Part shown: positions 16,135 through 25,144 of the stretch, in pieces | Position numbering within the stretch: the stretch's first letter is position 1 | Layout: every line of letters begins with the position of its first letter | Source of the DNA: Paenibacillus sp. XY044 | GTDB taxonomy: Bacteria > Bacillota > Bacilli > Paenibacillales > Paenibacillaceae | Reading direction: 5' to 3' | Assembly (NCBI RefSeq): GCF_002257645.1 | Contig: NZ_NQMO01000001.1 | Coordinates: 1-64,000, forward strand | DNA length: 64,000 nt | The notes under the pieces: model-generated | What the model was told of the DNA's origin: nothing | What the model saw: the letters and a program-made list of their open reading frames with translations, nothing else | Databases searched by the model: none | Translations under genes and position numbers: made by a program

Positions 16135-17535
16135 TTAACAAGGAATGACGGCAGTGAAGCTGCTGCCTTGGCCGGGCGTGCTCTGCACGCGCAACGTGCC
16201 GCCGTGGGATTCGGCAATCCATCTGCCGATGGACAGCCCAAGGCCGTGGCCGCCCAGCTCCCGGGCGCGGGATTTGTCCACGCGGTAAAAGCGCTCAAAA
16301 ATGCGCGGCTGTTCTTCCGGCGGTATGCCGATTCCGTTGTCGCTGACGTTCATGTGCAGCATTTTCCGCTTGTCCTCCCGGATTTCCAGGGTGAGGGAGA
16401 CGATGCCGCCCTCCGGCGTATACTTGATGGCATTGTCCAGCAGGATGACCATCAGCTGCTGCAGGCGCTGGGCGTCGCCATGAACCGTCATGCGGTCTTC
16501 CGCATGAAGTTCCAGTGTAATTTGCTTGGCCTGCGCCAAAGGAAGCAGCGATTCCACCGTCCGCGAGGCTTCAGCCGTTATATCAAAGTCGGTTATGCTC
16601 AGCTGAACCTCATCCGAGTCGGAGCGTGCCAGCGTCAGAAGATGGCTGGAGAGGTCGGTCATCCGCTTGGCTTCTTCCCGCATGTTGTCCAGCACCCTCC
16701 GGCTGAACGGGTCGTCCTTCAGGCTGTTTTCCATTTCGAGTACCTCGATTGAGGACAGGATGACGCTGAGCGGCGTACGCAGCTCGTGCGAGGCGTCCGC
16801 GACGAACTCGCGCTGCCTCGTATAGGAGCTGGCGATCGGAACCATCGCCTTGACCGACATGTTCCGGCTGAGAAACACGGCCAGGACGCAGAACAGCAGC
16901 GCGAGGCCGATCAGTACGAGCAGGAGCCAGCCGAACAGCCGGTACTGGCTGCCTACCTCCTTGGCCACGTACAGCGTGCCTATAAAGACCCCGTTATCGT
17001 AGACGGCCTTGCCGGCCAGAAGCATGCGGACATTTCCGGGAGCTTCCTTGCGGGGACCGTTCCCGTGTCTGGGCGGCCCATCATTCCGGCCGGATTCCTT
17101 GATCGTAACGGTCTTGTACTGCGTCTGGTCGCCTCCGGGCGTCCACTCCGCCACCGCGCTGCCGACCGCTGCGCTCAGTCCCATCCGCTGCTGTGCTTCG
17201 TATAGAAAATTCCCTTGAGGGTCCTTGAAGCAGCCCACCGTCTGGTTCGCTAACGATTGATAGCTGCTCCCGAGATTGCTTTCAATATTATAGGAGCCGG
17301 TATGCTCCATCGATTCATGAAACGCATAGGACATATCCTGAATCCAGTCGTTCAGCTGATTTTTCTGATCGTTGATGAGCAGAAAATATAGCAGACCGTA
17401 CACCGTTCCGATGAACAGGGCCAGGAAAGCAATAAGCACGGCAGTGTACTGCAGCGTCAGACGGTTCTGGGTTCTTCTGAACAAATCACTCCCCTGCCGG
17501 GGCCAAGCGAAAAGAACTTTCCATTTAGGCTTCAA
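16135..17535 (-). CDS. Sensor histidine kinase of two-component system 1
   Basis: 466 residues. Two membrane spans (about 31-54 and 201-222) enclose an extracytoplasmic loop of about 145 residues. The loop has a Pro/Arg/Gly-rich stretch around 150-170 and no recognised domain. No HAMP domain is evident before the H-box FVADASHELRTPL, where His250 is the phosphorylation site. The ATPase domain has the N box (LLDNAIKYTPEGG), G1 (DNGIGIPPE) and G2 (GGHGLGLSIG). The start is a TTG overlapping the end of the response regulator gene, so translation is coupled. The signal is unknown. Confidence 0.88.
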   Translation of the reverse strand: MKPKWKVLFAWPRQGSDLFRRTQNRLTLQYTAVLIAFLALFIGTVYGLLYFLLINDQKNQLNDWIQDMSYAFHESMEHTGSYNIESNLGSSYQSLANQTVGCFKDPQGNFLYEAQQRMGLSAAVGSAVAEWTPGGDQTQYKTVTIKESGRNDGPPRHGNGPRKEAPGNVRMLLAGKAVYDNGVFIGTLYVAKEVGSQYRLFGWLLLVLIGLALLFCVLAVFLSRNMSVKAMVPIASSYTRQREFVADASHELRTPLSVILSSIEVLEMENSLKDDPFSRRVLDNMREEAKRMTDLSSHLLTLARSDSDEVQLSITDFDITAEASRTVESLLPLAQAKQITLELHAEDRMTVHGDAQRLQQLMVILLDNAIKYTPEGGIVSLTLEIREDKRKMLHMNVSDNGIGIPPEEQPRIFERFYRVDKSRARELGGHGLGLSIGRWIAESHGGTLRVQSTPGQGSSFTAVIPC

Positions 17536-18196
17536 TTTTATAGCCGACCCCCCGGATGCTCTGAATCAGCTCTTTATCCAGTCCACTGAGCTTCTTGCGG
17601 AGCAGCTTGATCATGGCGTCTATCGCTTTGGGGCCGACATCGGCGTCGAGTCCCCAAATCCGGTCCAAAATGACTTCCCGGGTCAAGGTGATGCCCTTGT
17701 TTTGAATCAGCAGATCAAGCAGCTGAAACTCCCGCGGCGTCAGCTGAACCAGCTCTCCGCCGATGCTTGCCGTCTGGTTGGTCCGGTTCAGGATGAGACC
17801 GGGCACCTGGACTTCTTCCCCCTGGATGGGTGCAAAATTCCGCCGCGACAAGGCGCGGAGCCGGGCCAGCAGCTCATCGATTTCAAACGGCTTAACCAAA
17901 TAATCGTCGGCGCCTGCGTCCAGCCCGTCGATCCGGTCCTGCAGTCCGTCCTTGGCGGTCAGCATCAGGATGGCGCCCATGTAACCTTCCTGCCGCAGCC
18001 GGCGGCAAGCCCAGACGCCGTCACCCTCCGGCATCATCCAGTCCAGAATCAGGACGTCGTAATTGGAGGCGCCCGCATATTCGCAGGCTTCCTTGCCGGT
18101 GGTGACCCAATCCGCGGCGTGGCCGCCTTTTTTCTTCAGCATGTGTACGACCAGTTCTCCCAGCCGCAGATCGTCTTCTGCCAGTAATATTTTCAT
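17525..18196 (-). CDS. OmpR-family response regulator of system 1
   Basis: 223 residues from the ATG at 18196 (MKILLAEDD). The receiver domain has the acidic pair EDD, the phosphoacceptor Asp52 in LILDWMMPEGDG and Lys in YLVKPF. The C-terminal winged helix has LTPREFQLLDLLIQNKG and AIDAMIKLLRKKL. It overlaps the kinase gene downstream by 11 bases. The frame runs further upstream to 18262, but that part lacks domain homology. Confidence 0.92.
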   Translation of the reverse strand: MKILLAEDDLRLGELVVHMLKKKGGHAADWVTTGKEACEYAGASNYDVLILDWMMPEGDGVWACRRLRQEGYMGAILMLTAKDGLQDRIDGLDAGADDYLVKPFEIDELLARLRALSRRNFAPIQGEEVQVPGLILNRTNQTASIGGELVQLTPREFQLLDLLIQNKGITLTREVILDRIWGLDADVGPKAIDAMIKLLRKKLSGLDKELIQSIRGVGYKIEA

Positions 18197-18309
18197 CCAT
18201 GTTCGATCCTTTCCCGCATAAAACTCTCCAATCGTGCCCATGTTAAAGTTTAATAAGAGCATACTTCCGGTGGCTAAACCGAGTCAAGAATCGGGCCCCG
18301 TTCATAATA

Positions 18310-18357
18310 AAAGCCCCAAAACCTTAGGCATTGAGAGCCCTCGAAGGTTTGAGGCTG
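18310..18357 (-). terminator. Terminator after ltrA
   Basis: Read on the minus strand, AGCCTCAAACCTT pairs with AAGGTTTTGGGGCT and is followed by TTTATT. The loop is about 18 bases. It ends the ltrA transcript before the response regulator gene. Confidence 0.65.
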
Positions 18358-18419
18358 GTGAAAGAGCGGTTTGCCCCGTCATACCACTGGAAGAGATGCG
18401 CTTATAAATGAACGACAGG

Positions 18420-19508
18420 TCATGTAGTGATTTTCGCATAGACGATGAAGAAGATCATGACCTCTCCGACGATGGCGTAATTAGGGACCGGATAAATGAG
18501 GTCAATCACGACGCAGCAAGCAAGGATCCCCAGCAATACAGCCAAATGATAGGGCTTCAGTCGCAAATGTTTGTGTCTGTACCGGTGAAAGACCAGAGTG
18601 GTCGATAAGAAATACAGGAGCACAGACCCAAAGACGAATGCCAGCATAAAGGAATAATCCAATTGATCTTTGTATAACAGCTGAATGGCTGCTGCGATCA
18701 TGCTCATGGACAAATATACGAATAAGTGACCGTAAATAATCATTTGGCCGGCCGTTTGAATTTCCCGGCTTATCTTCTTGTCGATGTTATCAAAGTACTG
18801 CCACCACATGGCAATGACCAGCAGACTGGTAAAGGCGACGAACAAAACGGATGACAGGTCCCATTGATTAAACTGCAGCACGGCAAGGATACTGACGACC
18901 GATTCGCCCAGAAGAATCAGGGTAAACAGGGCGAAGCGTTCGAACAAGTGATGCGTATTGATAGGCGTTTTGACCAGATGCCGGCGCCCGATTAAGGGAA
19001 GCAGGATATCTACGGCGATCCCTGCGTACAAGACGGCATACCGGATCCATGAGTCGAAGAACAGCGAGCAGGCCGAAATCAAGATGCCGAATAAAAAGTG
19101 GGTGCCCAAATAGGAGGCGGTCACCTGCTGATGGGCTGCTTTTGCCCGATGTAACAGAAGATACTGCAGAGCTGTCAGCGCCCTCGAGCCAATATATCCT
19201 ACAAAGAAGGGGATATAATATTGGTCAAAGTCAGGGGATAAGCTCGCCGTCATCACGAGAATAAAAAACAGCTGAAGGATCATGAAGACCCTGTGAACAA
19301 AAATATCCTGGCCGAACCGATTGATGAAGAGCGTTTGTCCCACCCAACCCCACCAGATCGGGATAAAAATTAACACGAATTTACTCAGGTATTCTACGGA
19401 TATGTTCCCATGTTCCGCATGCAGCAAGACATGCGTTGCTTTGGATACGGCCGCGACTAAGAGAAGATCGTAAAATAGCTCCAACCATGTCACCTTTTTT
19501 TCAATCAT
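18420..19508 (-). CDS. ltrA: Low temperature requirement protein A (LtrA) family
   Basis: About 362 residues with many membrane spans. It starts KKVTWLELFYDLLLVAAVSKATH, matching the LtrA hallmark ELFFDLVFV, and later has NTHHLFERFALFTLILLGESVVSI, the conserved ERF...GES region. The biochemical role of LtrA is unknown; mutants in Listeria fail to grow in the cold. I use the ATG at 19508, behind AAAGGAGGGG at somewhat long spacing; the open frame continues to 19577 without homology. It is monocistronic. Confidence 0.88.
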   Translation of the reverse strand: MIEKKVTWLELFYDLLLVAAVSKATHVLLHAEHGNISVEYLSKFVLIFIPIWWGWVGQTLFINRFGQDIFVHRVFMILQLFFILVMTASLSPDFDQYYIPFFVGYIGSRALTALQYLLLHRAKAAHQQVTASYLGTHFLFGILISACSLFFDSWIRYAVLYAGIAVDILLPLIGRRHLVKTPINTHHLFERFALFTLILLGESVVSILAVLQFNQWDLSSVLFVAFTSLLVIAMWWQYFDNIDKKISREIQTAGQMIIYGHLFVYLSMSMIAAAIQLLYKDQLDYSFMLAFVFGSVLLYFLSTTLVFHRYRHKHLRLKPYHLAVLLGILACCVVIDLIYPVPNYAIVGEVMIFFIVYAKITT

Positions 19509-19863
19509 ATCCTTATAGATCCCCTCCTTTATGTGATGAATGCAATCAAATGAGTTACAAGCGAAGCCGCCGCTCATCCGAAGAATTAATTTATTATATC
19601 AATTTTCAAATCACGGTCTACTACATTTTCGGAATTGGGCCTGTGGGCCGGAAGTACTGGAATGTTAAGGCGAAGTAAATACAACGACCTTTTTTACTAA
19701 TTTTTTGTACATTAGAGAGAAAAACTCAGTTAATAAGAATTTTATATACATGAAAAAAATTATATGCTATTCTAGCTTTGCCAAAAGATGTTAGAACCCT
19801 AAGCAGGTGGACAAGCATCCAGGATGCCGATGCCTTATCCGGATCAACCGCATTTCATTAAAG

Positions 19864-19878
19864 ACTACGCATCGTAGT
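19864..19878. promoter_or_regulatory. Operator-like palindrome before esterase operon
   Basis: ACTACG-CAT-CGTAGT is a 15-base palindrome with 6-base perfect arms, 23 bases upstream of the esterase ATG. It is well placed for a repressor of the three-gene esterase/FMN-reductase/GAPDH operon. The remaining upstream DNA (19510-19860) is AT-rich and shows nothing else I can name. Confidence 0.55.
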
Positions 19879-19901
19879 GTAAACTCTGGGAGGTAATACA
19901 T

Positions 19902-20843
19902 ATGACGAAGAAGGTTATTTTGGAACCCGCTGCTTTAAAGTTCGCACAGGATACCGCCAATCCGCCGTATTTGTTTGATCTTGGACCTGAAAAAGGCCGT
20001 GAAATCGTTGACGAGGTCCAATCGGGCGACGTCCCGAAGCTGCCGGTTGAAATTCAAGATATCCCCGTAGAGGGGGGACCGAGCGGGCAGGTTTCGGTCA
20101 GACTTCTTCGCCCCGAAAACGTTACAAAAAAGCTGCCGGTCATTCTTTATATCCATGGCGCCGGCTGGGTGTTCGGAAATGCGCATACCCATGATCGCCT
20201 GATCCGGGAGCTTGCCGTCGGTGCGGAAGCATGCGTCGTCTTCCCGAATTACAGCTTGTCCCCGGAAGCCAAATATCCGACCGCGATCGAGGAAATCTAC
20301 GCGGTTCTGACCTGGGTGGCGGAAAACGGGGAGGAGTACGGCTTGGATACGGACCGCCTATATGTCGCAGGAGACAGCGTCGGGGGAAATATGACCGCGG
20401 CCATCACGCTGCTGGCGAAAGAACGCAAAGGTCCGGCCATTCATAAACAACTGCTCTTCTACCCGGTAACGGATGCGGGCAACGACACGGACTCCTACCA
20501 TCAATTTGCCGAAGGTTATTTCCTGCGCCGGGACGGCATGGCCTGGTTCTGGGAGCAATATATTACGAAGCCGAGCGATAAAGAGGAAATCTATGCTTCG
20601 CCGCTTCGGGCAACGCGCGAACAGCTCGAAGGCTTGCCCCCCGCACTGGTCATTACCGCTGAAGCAGACGTTCTTCGCGATGAAGGCGAAGCTTATGCCA
20701 ATAAACTGCGCGAAGCCGGCGTGCGGGTTACTGCTGCCCGTTTCCAGGGGATCATTCACGACTTTGTCATGCTGAATGCCCTCGCGGACACGGCCGCTGC
20801 CAGAGGTGCGATTGCACTGGCAAATGCTTGGCTCAAAGAATAG
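19902..20843 (+). CDS. Alpha/beta hydrolase, acetyl-esterase (HSL) type
   Basis: A 313-residue esterase of the hormone-sensitive-lipase family. The oxyanion motif is HGAGWVFG (close to HGGG), the nucleophile lies in GDSVGGN, the Asp in AEADVLRDEGE and the His in IIHDFVML. It should cleave short acyl esters in the cytoplasm. A good GGGAGGT site sets the start. It opens a compact operon with an FMN reductase (21-base gap) and a GAPDH paralogue (27-base gap). Confidence 0.88.
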   Translation: MTKKVILEPAALKFAQDTANPPYLFDLGPEKGREIVDEVQSGDVPKLPVEIQDIPVEGGPSGQVSVRLLRPENVTKKLPVILYIHGAGWVFGNAHTHDRLIRELAVGAEACVVFPNYSLSPEAKYPTAIEEIYAVLTWVAENGEEYGLDTDRLYVAGDSVGGNMTAAITLLAKERKGPAIHKQLLFYPVTDAGNDTDSYHQFAEGYFLRRDGMAWFWEQYITKPSDKEEIYASPLRATREQLEGLPPALVITAEADVLRDEGEAYANKLREAGVRVTAARFQGIIHDFVMLNALADTAAARGAIALANAWLKE

Positions 20844-20864
20844 TCGGGGGCGGTGAGTATTGAG

Positions 20865-21431
20865 ATGGCGACAACACTAGGGATTATGGTGGGGAGTTTA
20901 AGGGAGCATTCGTATAACCGGATGATTGCGAATACGATCCCCGAACTCGTGGATTCCGCGGAATATGAATATATCTCGATTGCGGACCTCCCCCTTTACA
21001 ACGCGGATTTGGACCGCGAGGAAGGACCCGAGCCGGTCAAGCGCTATCGCGAAGCCGTTCAAAGGGTGGACGGGATCATCATCGTGAGCCCGGAATATAA
21101 CTCGGGCATTCCGGGCGTGTTGAAAAATGCGCTGGATTGGGCCTCGACCCCGACTAAGACTGCGGTACTAATACACAAACCGACCGGGGTCATCGGAGCG
21201 ACGCCGGGCGTCAAAGGAACGATTTTGTCGCAGCAGCAAATCAGGCAAACCTTGGAGGCCGTCCAGTCTCATGTGATGCCTTTTCAAAAAATGTATATTT
21301 CGCAGGCGATGGAGAAGGTTGATCCGGAGAGCCAGAAGCTGACCGATGAAACGACCCGCAGGTATGTACAGCGTTACGTGCGGTCGTTTATCCAGTGGAT
21401 CGACCAGGCTCAGCAGCTGAACGGGCAGTAA
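20865..21431 (+). CDS. NADPH-dependent FMN reductase
   Basis: About 188 residues with a flavodoxin-like fold. GIMVGSLREHSYNRMIA binds the FMN phosphate, and SPEYNSGIPGVLKNALDWAS is the family signature shared by ArsH, chromate/quinone reductases and SsuE-like enzymes. It probably reduces flavin or quinones with NAD(P)H. I use the ATG at 20865 after GGTGAG; a GTG at 20853 is possible. It lies between the esterase and the GAPDH gene in the same operon. Confidence 0.87.
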   Translation: MATTLGIMVGSLREHSYNRMIANTIPELVDSAEYEYISIADLPLYNADLDREEGPEPVKRYREAVQRVDGIIIVSPEYNSGIPGVLKNALDWASTPTKTAVLIHKPTGVIGATPGVKGTILSQQQIRQTLEAVQSHVMPFQKMYISQAMEKVDPESQKLTDETTRRYVQRYVRSFIQWIDQAQQLNGQ

Positions 21432-21458
21432 CCATTTTAATCATGAGCGGAGGCCATT

Positions 21459-22457
21459 ATGGGTAAAATTGCGGTTTATGGATTCGGACGGATCGGAAGA
21501 CAGCTGCTTCGGGCGGCGCTGGAACAAAATTTATTTGTTCCTTATTCCATCTCCGATATCAAAGATGAAGCGACGCTGGCGGCGCTGTTTGAAGTGGACA
21601 CCAATTACAAGCGCTGGCATGAGAGCGTATCGGGCGGCGAAGGCACGATCGTGATCGGCGGCAGGGAAATCCAGTATTTGAATTCGGCCAGCGAAATGCC
21701 TAATTGGGGCGAACTCGGCGTAGATCTGGTCATCGACTGCACCGGACGTGCCGTCACGCGGCCGGTCGCCGAACAGCATCTGGAGCGGGGTGCCAAGCGG
21801 GTGCTGGTCAGCGGACCAAGCAAAACGCTTGATGAATGTGACGCTGTTCTGCTTAAAGGAATCAACCTCGACAGCTTCGATCCGGAGAAGCATAAAATCA
21901 TCAGCATGGCGAGCTGCACGACGAATGCGCTGGCTCCGGTCGTCAAATTGGTCCGGGAAAACTACGGGATCAAATACGGCTTATTCTCCACGGTGCACTC
22001 GTATACGAACACGCAATCGTTAACCGATCAGCCGATGAAGGACCGCCGGGATTCCTGGGCCGCGGCCGAGAACATCATTCCATCGTCTTCCGGCGCCGCC
22101 AAAGCGCTCAAGTTCATTTGGAACGATCTGCAAATTACCGGCAAGGCGTACCGCATTCCGACGCGTACGGGCAGCATTGCCGAGTTGAACCTGATCACGG
22201 AGAAGCCTTGCACCGTTCAGGAGATCAATAATATGTTCCGGGAAGCCGCTGTTGAAGGCGAGCTGAAGGGTGTTCTAGACGTTCTGGAAGGAGAATGGGC
22301 TTCGTCGCGAATCGTCGCCGATCCGCATTCCTCGATTATTGACCTGCCGTTAACCCAGGTGCAGGGCGAAATGCTGTCCGTCGCCACCTGGTACGATAAC
22401 GAATGGGGTTATGCCTCCAGATTGGCGGAGGTCGCTGCTTATCTGGCAGGGAAATAG
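21459..22457 (+). CDS. gap: Accessory glyceraldehyde-3-phosphate dehydrogenase
   Basis: 332 residues. The NAD(P) domain starts GKIAVYGFGRIGRQLLR. The catalytic motif is ASCTTNALAP with Cys153, and His180 lies in STVHSYTNTQ. The C-terminal signature is WYDNEWGYASRL. Sequence between residues 30 and 60 (SISDIKDEATLAALFEVDTNYKRW) departs from glycolytic GapA, and the gene is not beside pgk, tpi or cggR, so it is a paralogue. Coupling to an FMN reductase and an esterase suggests a stress-related spare copy. A strong terminator follows. Confidence 0.88.
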   Translation: MGKIAVYGFGRIGRQLLRAALEQNLFVPYSISDIKDEATLAALFEVDTNYKRWHESVSGGEGTIVIGGREIQYLNSASEMPNWGELGVDLVIDCTGRAVTRPVAEQHLERGAKRVLVSGPSKTLDECDAVLLKGINLDSFDPEKHKIISMASCTTNALAPVVKLVRENYGIKYGLFSTVHSYTNTQSLTDQPMKDRRDSWAAAENIIPSSSGAAKALKFIWNDLQITGKAYRIPTRTGSIAELNLITEKPCTVQEINNMFREAAVEGELKGVLDVLEGEWASSRIVADPHSSIIDLPLTQVQGEMLSVATWYDNEWGYASRLAEVAAYLAGK

Positions 22458-22474
22458 GATTGCAATGACAGGGA

Positions 22475-22511
22475 CAGGGCTGCCGGTGAGTGCCGGCAGC
22501 CCTGATTTTTT
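22475..22511 (+). terminator. Terminator after esterase/gap operon
   Basis: CAGGGCTGCCGG (22475-22486) pairs perfectly with CCGGCAGCCCTG (22493-22504), followed by ATTTTTTT. Confidence 0.95.
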
Positions 22512-22550
22512 TGAGAAAGTGACGGATTGGATGAACTCCGGAAAAATGGA

Positions 22551-22591
22551 TTGACAATAAGAATAAGATCATATATCTTTAATTTAAGATA
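22551..22591 (+). promoter_or_regulatory. Promoter with MhqR-like operator
   Basis: TTGACA (22551-22556), a 17-base spacer and TATCTT (22574-22579) form the promoter. The palindrome TATCTTTAATTTAAGATA (22574-22591, 16 of 18 positions symmetric) covers the -10 box. It closely matches the B. subtilis MhqR operator pattern, TATCT-N8-AGATA with a central AATT. The gene it controls is the MhqO-type dioxygenase, a known MhqR target family. Confidence 0.75.
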
Positions 22592-22643
22592 AATGATTTC
22601 GAAATAAAAATCGGGATCCAAAATCCCTTAAGGAGCGATAAAG

Positions 22644-23579
22644 ATGTTTACACGGACGGCAGGCATTCATCACATTACGGCATTTTCAAGAAATCCTCAG
22701 GAAACGATTGATTTCTACAGCGGCATTCTCGGACTCAGCTTGGTGAAGAAGACGGTCAACTTCGATGATCCAACGGTGTATCATTTGTATTTCGGCGACC
22801 CGGCCGGATCTCCGGGAACGATCCTGACCTTCTTCCCGTACCCACGGGCCCGGCAAGGCCGGATCGGGGGCGGTCAGGTTGGCATCATCACCTTTGTCAT
22901 TCCGTCCGGGTCCACGGACTTCTGGCAGGAGCGGCTTGCTTGGTTCGGAATAGACGCAACCAGCAGCGAGCGGTTTGGCGAAAGCTACCTGCAGTTCTCT
23001 GATCCGGACGGACTTCGTCTCGAGCTGGTAGAGAGGGAAGAAGGGGGCTCAGGCGCAAGCCCGCTTGAAAGCATTCCGGATGACCAGGCCATCAAGGGTT
23101 TAGGCGGTGCCGTTTTGTTCAGCGAGGCATATGCCAAGACGATTGACGTGCTGGAGAACATTCTGGGACTGGCCAAAATCGGGGAAGACGCCGGATACGC
23201 CAGGTTTCAGTCGACGGCCGAGTTCGGAAATCTGATCGATGTTCCGCTGGAGAACATGGAAGCGGGACACGGCACAGCGGGGACCGTACACCACATCGCC
23301 TGGCGGGCAAGCGATCATGCGGAGCATGAAGCGTGGAGAGAACGCGTATCGGTCAATGGCTTTGACGTCACACCGATTAAGGATCGCCAATATTTTAAGG
23401 CCATCTATTTCAGGGAACACGGGGGAATCCTGTTCGAAATTGCGACGGATCCTCCCGGCTTCGCCCGGGACGAAGCGCCGGATGCACTTGGGCGGAAGCT
23501 GATGCTGCCGGAATGGTTTGAACCGCAGCGCGGTGACATTGAAGCCCGGCTGGAGCCGGTTACGACCGAGAAAGGTTGA
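22644..23579 (+). CDS. Ring-cleaving dioxygenase, MhqO-like (two VOC modules)
   Basis: 311 residues with two vicinal-oxygen-chelate modules. The first starts GIHHITAFSRNPQETIDFYSGILGLSLVKKTVNFDDPTVYHLYFGD, and the second includes TVHHIAWRASDHAEHEAW and REHGGILFEIATDPPGF. Metal ligands are the His of each GIHH/TVHH and the Glu of GGILFEIA. The pattern is typical of the MhqO/MhqA/LinE-like group, which acts on hydroquinones and catechols. Its promoter carries an MhqR-type operator. No MhqR gene adjoins it, so control would be from a distance. Confidence 0.87.
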   Translation: MFTRTAGIHHITAFSRNPQETIDFYSGILGLSLVKKTVNFDDPTVYHLYFGDPAGSPGTILTFFPYPRARQGRIGGGQVGIITFVIPSGSTDFWQERLAWFGIDATSSERFGESYLQFSDPDGLRLELVEREEGGSGASPLESIPDDQAIKGLGGAVLFSEAYAKTIDVLENILGLAKIGEDAGYARFQSTAEFGNLIDVPLENMEAGHGTAGTVHHIAWRASDHAEHEAWRERVSVNGFDVTPIKDRQYFKAIYFREHGGILFEIATDPPGFARDEAPDALGRKLMLPEWFEPQRGDIEARLEPVTTEKG

Positions 23580-23667
23580 TTGACGGCGGTAAAGGCGGCA
23601 TAAAATATCATGCGAACAATCCGTGTGCGAACATGAACCTATGAGGCGGGTTTGAACGCCAGCCAAT

Positions 23668-23704
23668 GATGATCCCTGCAAGGACAGGGATCATCTTTTT
23701 TTTG
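23668..23704 (+). terminator. Terminator after dioxygenase
   Basis: GATGATCCCTG (23668-23678) pairs with CAGGGATCATC (23685-23695) around a 6-base loop, with a run of T. Confidence 0.93.
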
Positions 23705-23750
23705 TAATCCTATGGGCAATCTGTCTGCCGGACGTTCGGGTTTATGGAAA

Positions 23751-23794
23751 GTCACCGTTATTTTCACCATGTTTTCACCAATGACCCGTACAAT
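23751..23794 (+). promoter_or_regulatory. Phased response-regulator boxes and -10 of redox operon
   Basis: Half-sites GTCAC (23751), TTCAC (23763) and TTCAC (23774) are spaced 12 and 11 bases apart. The last starts exactly 15 bases before TACAAT (23789-23794), and there is no good -35 box. The same arrangement precedes the second two-component system at 28088-28143. This is the pattern of activation by an OmpR-family regulator. Confidence 0.6.
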
Positions 23795-23840
23795 GACAGC
23801 ATAACGGAAATGAACATATTTGAAATAAGGTGGTCTTTAT

Positions 23841-24161
23841 ATGGCAAATTCCAAATGGATCAAATGGACGGCAGGCATGGCGGGCGTGGTCATGTTTACG
23901 GGTTTCGTCGGATATATCTCCAAATTTAGTCCGGCGGATGCTTCTGGGAGCGTAACGAACGCTTCCCCGATCTTCGGTGCGGGACAAGACGACTCAAGCG
24001 GCGATCTGGAAAACCAATGGCGGGATGAAGCATCCGGCGGAGACGCGGGATTTTCCGGACAGGAACGCGGCTTTATGGGAGGCCGATCCCGGTCGGACAT
24101 GAATTTCGGTAACGGGCAAAGCGGCAGCGGGGAAGGCTCCATGCGCACCCACGCTTCCTGA
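23841..24161 (+). CDS. Small membrane-anchored protein, unrecognised
   Basis: A 106-residue protein with a short basic start, one hydrophobic segment (about 10-27, TAGMAGVVMFTGFVGYI) and then a Gly/Ser/Asp-rich, probably disordered outer tail. The helix could be an anchor or an uncleaved signal. There is no flavinylation motif of the D-G-x-(S/T)-G-A-T kind, so it is not an obvious ApbE substrate. A good AAGGTGG site precedes it. It is the first gene of an operon with ApbE and a ferric-reductase-like membrane protein, and may be a structural partner of that electron route. Confidence 0.7.
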   Translation: MANSKWIKWTAGMAGVVMFTGFVGYISKFSPADASGSVTNASPIFGAGQDDSSGDLENQWRDEASGGDAGFSGQERGFMGGRSRSDMNFGNGQSGSGEGSMRTHAS

Positions 24162-24190
24162 CTGCAGGCGCTGGACGGAGGTGATCAAAG

Positions 24191-25144
24191 ATGCATACAT
24201 TCAGGGCAATGAATACGGATTTCGTCACGCAGGGACTGCCAGAGGCGGAGCAAAGGGAAGCAGAGTCTTGGTTTGCTTTTGTAGAAAAGCATTTGACCCG
24301 TTTCGATCCGGGCAGCGAGCTGTCCCGGCTGAACCGTTCGGCAGGAAGGCCGTTTATAGCGACGCCGATCCTGTTCGAAGCCGTCAGCGTGGCTGTGGAT
24401 TATTACAAGAGGGCAGATGGCCTCTTCAATCCTTTTCTCGGACGGCTCCTGTCAGAACTGGGCTACGGCGAAAGTTTCGTGGAGACGGCCGCGGAAGCGG
24501 CGAGTCGTTCGCGGCCGTCCGACCGGCCGGAGGCTTGTGCGAAGCTGCTGGGCGCTTTTGGTCCGGAGAACGCGGTCAAGCTGAACCCGCTGCTCCGCAG
24601 CATGGAGCTGCCTCCGGAGTGGTCGGTGGACCTCGGAGGCATTGCCAAGGGCTGGAGCGCTGAGCAGTTCGCGGGCATGATGCGCAGAAAGGGCATTGCG
24701 CAAGGGGCGGTCAGCGCTGGGGGGGACATGATGCTGTGGGGCGGAGAGAGCCGCCCGCAGCAGGTGGGCATCGCGGATCCATTCGCTTTGGATCGCGACA
24801 TATATTCTCTCTTCATTCGCAGAAACGCGGGCATTGCCACAAGCAGCCGGTTAAAGCGGAAGTGGCTGGACGGGGATGGACAACAGCGGCACCACATCCT
24901 CGATCCCCGCACGATGATGCCGAGCCTGACGGATGTGGTACAGGCCACGGTCATCCATCCGTCGCTGACGGCGGCTGAAGTATATGCCAAATGCCTGCTG
25001 ATCCTTGGCTTTCAGGCCGGGGAAGAATGGCTTGAGCGCAAACATCCCGCTGCGGCGGCGGTGCTGGTCTGCGAAGACGGCTCCGTCCGGACGGCGGGTA
25101 ACATTGAGCAATATCGACAGGAGAACGGAAAGGAGGCGGGATGA
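24191..25144 (+). CDS. apbE: ApbE-family FAD:protein FMN transferase
   Basis: A 317-residue enzyme that attaches FMN to Thr/Ser of target proteins using FAD and Mg2+. It begins MHTFRAMNTDF, close to the ApbE start pattern, and has VDLGGIAKGWSAE, SAGGDMMLWG, HHILDPRTMMPS and TAAEVYAK, all ApbE signatures. No lipobox is seen, so this form is probably cytoplasmic. It follows the small membrane protein and overlaps the ferric-reductase-like gene at ATGA. The flavinylated target is not obvious in this operon. Confidence 0.88.
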   Translation: MHTFRAMNTDFVTQGLPEAEQREAESWFAFVEKHLTRFDPGSELSRLNRSAGRPFIATPILFEAVSVAVDYYKRADGLFNPFLGRLLSELGYGESFVETAAEAASRSRPSDRPEACAKLLGAFGPENAVKLNPLLRSMELPPEWSVDLGGIAKGWSAEQFAGMMRRKGIAQGAVSAGGDMMLWGGESRPQQVGIADPFALDRDIYSLFIRRNAGIATSSRLKRKWLDGDGQQRHHILDPRTMMPSLTDVVQATVIHPSLTAAEVYAKCLLILGFQAGEEWLERKHPAAAAVLVCEDGSVRTAGNIEQYRQENGKEAG

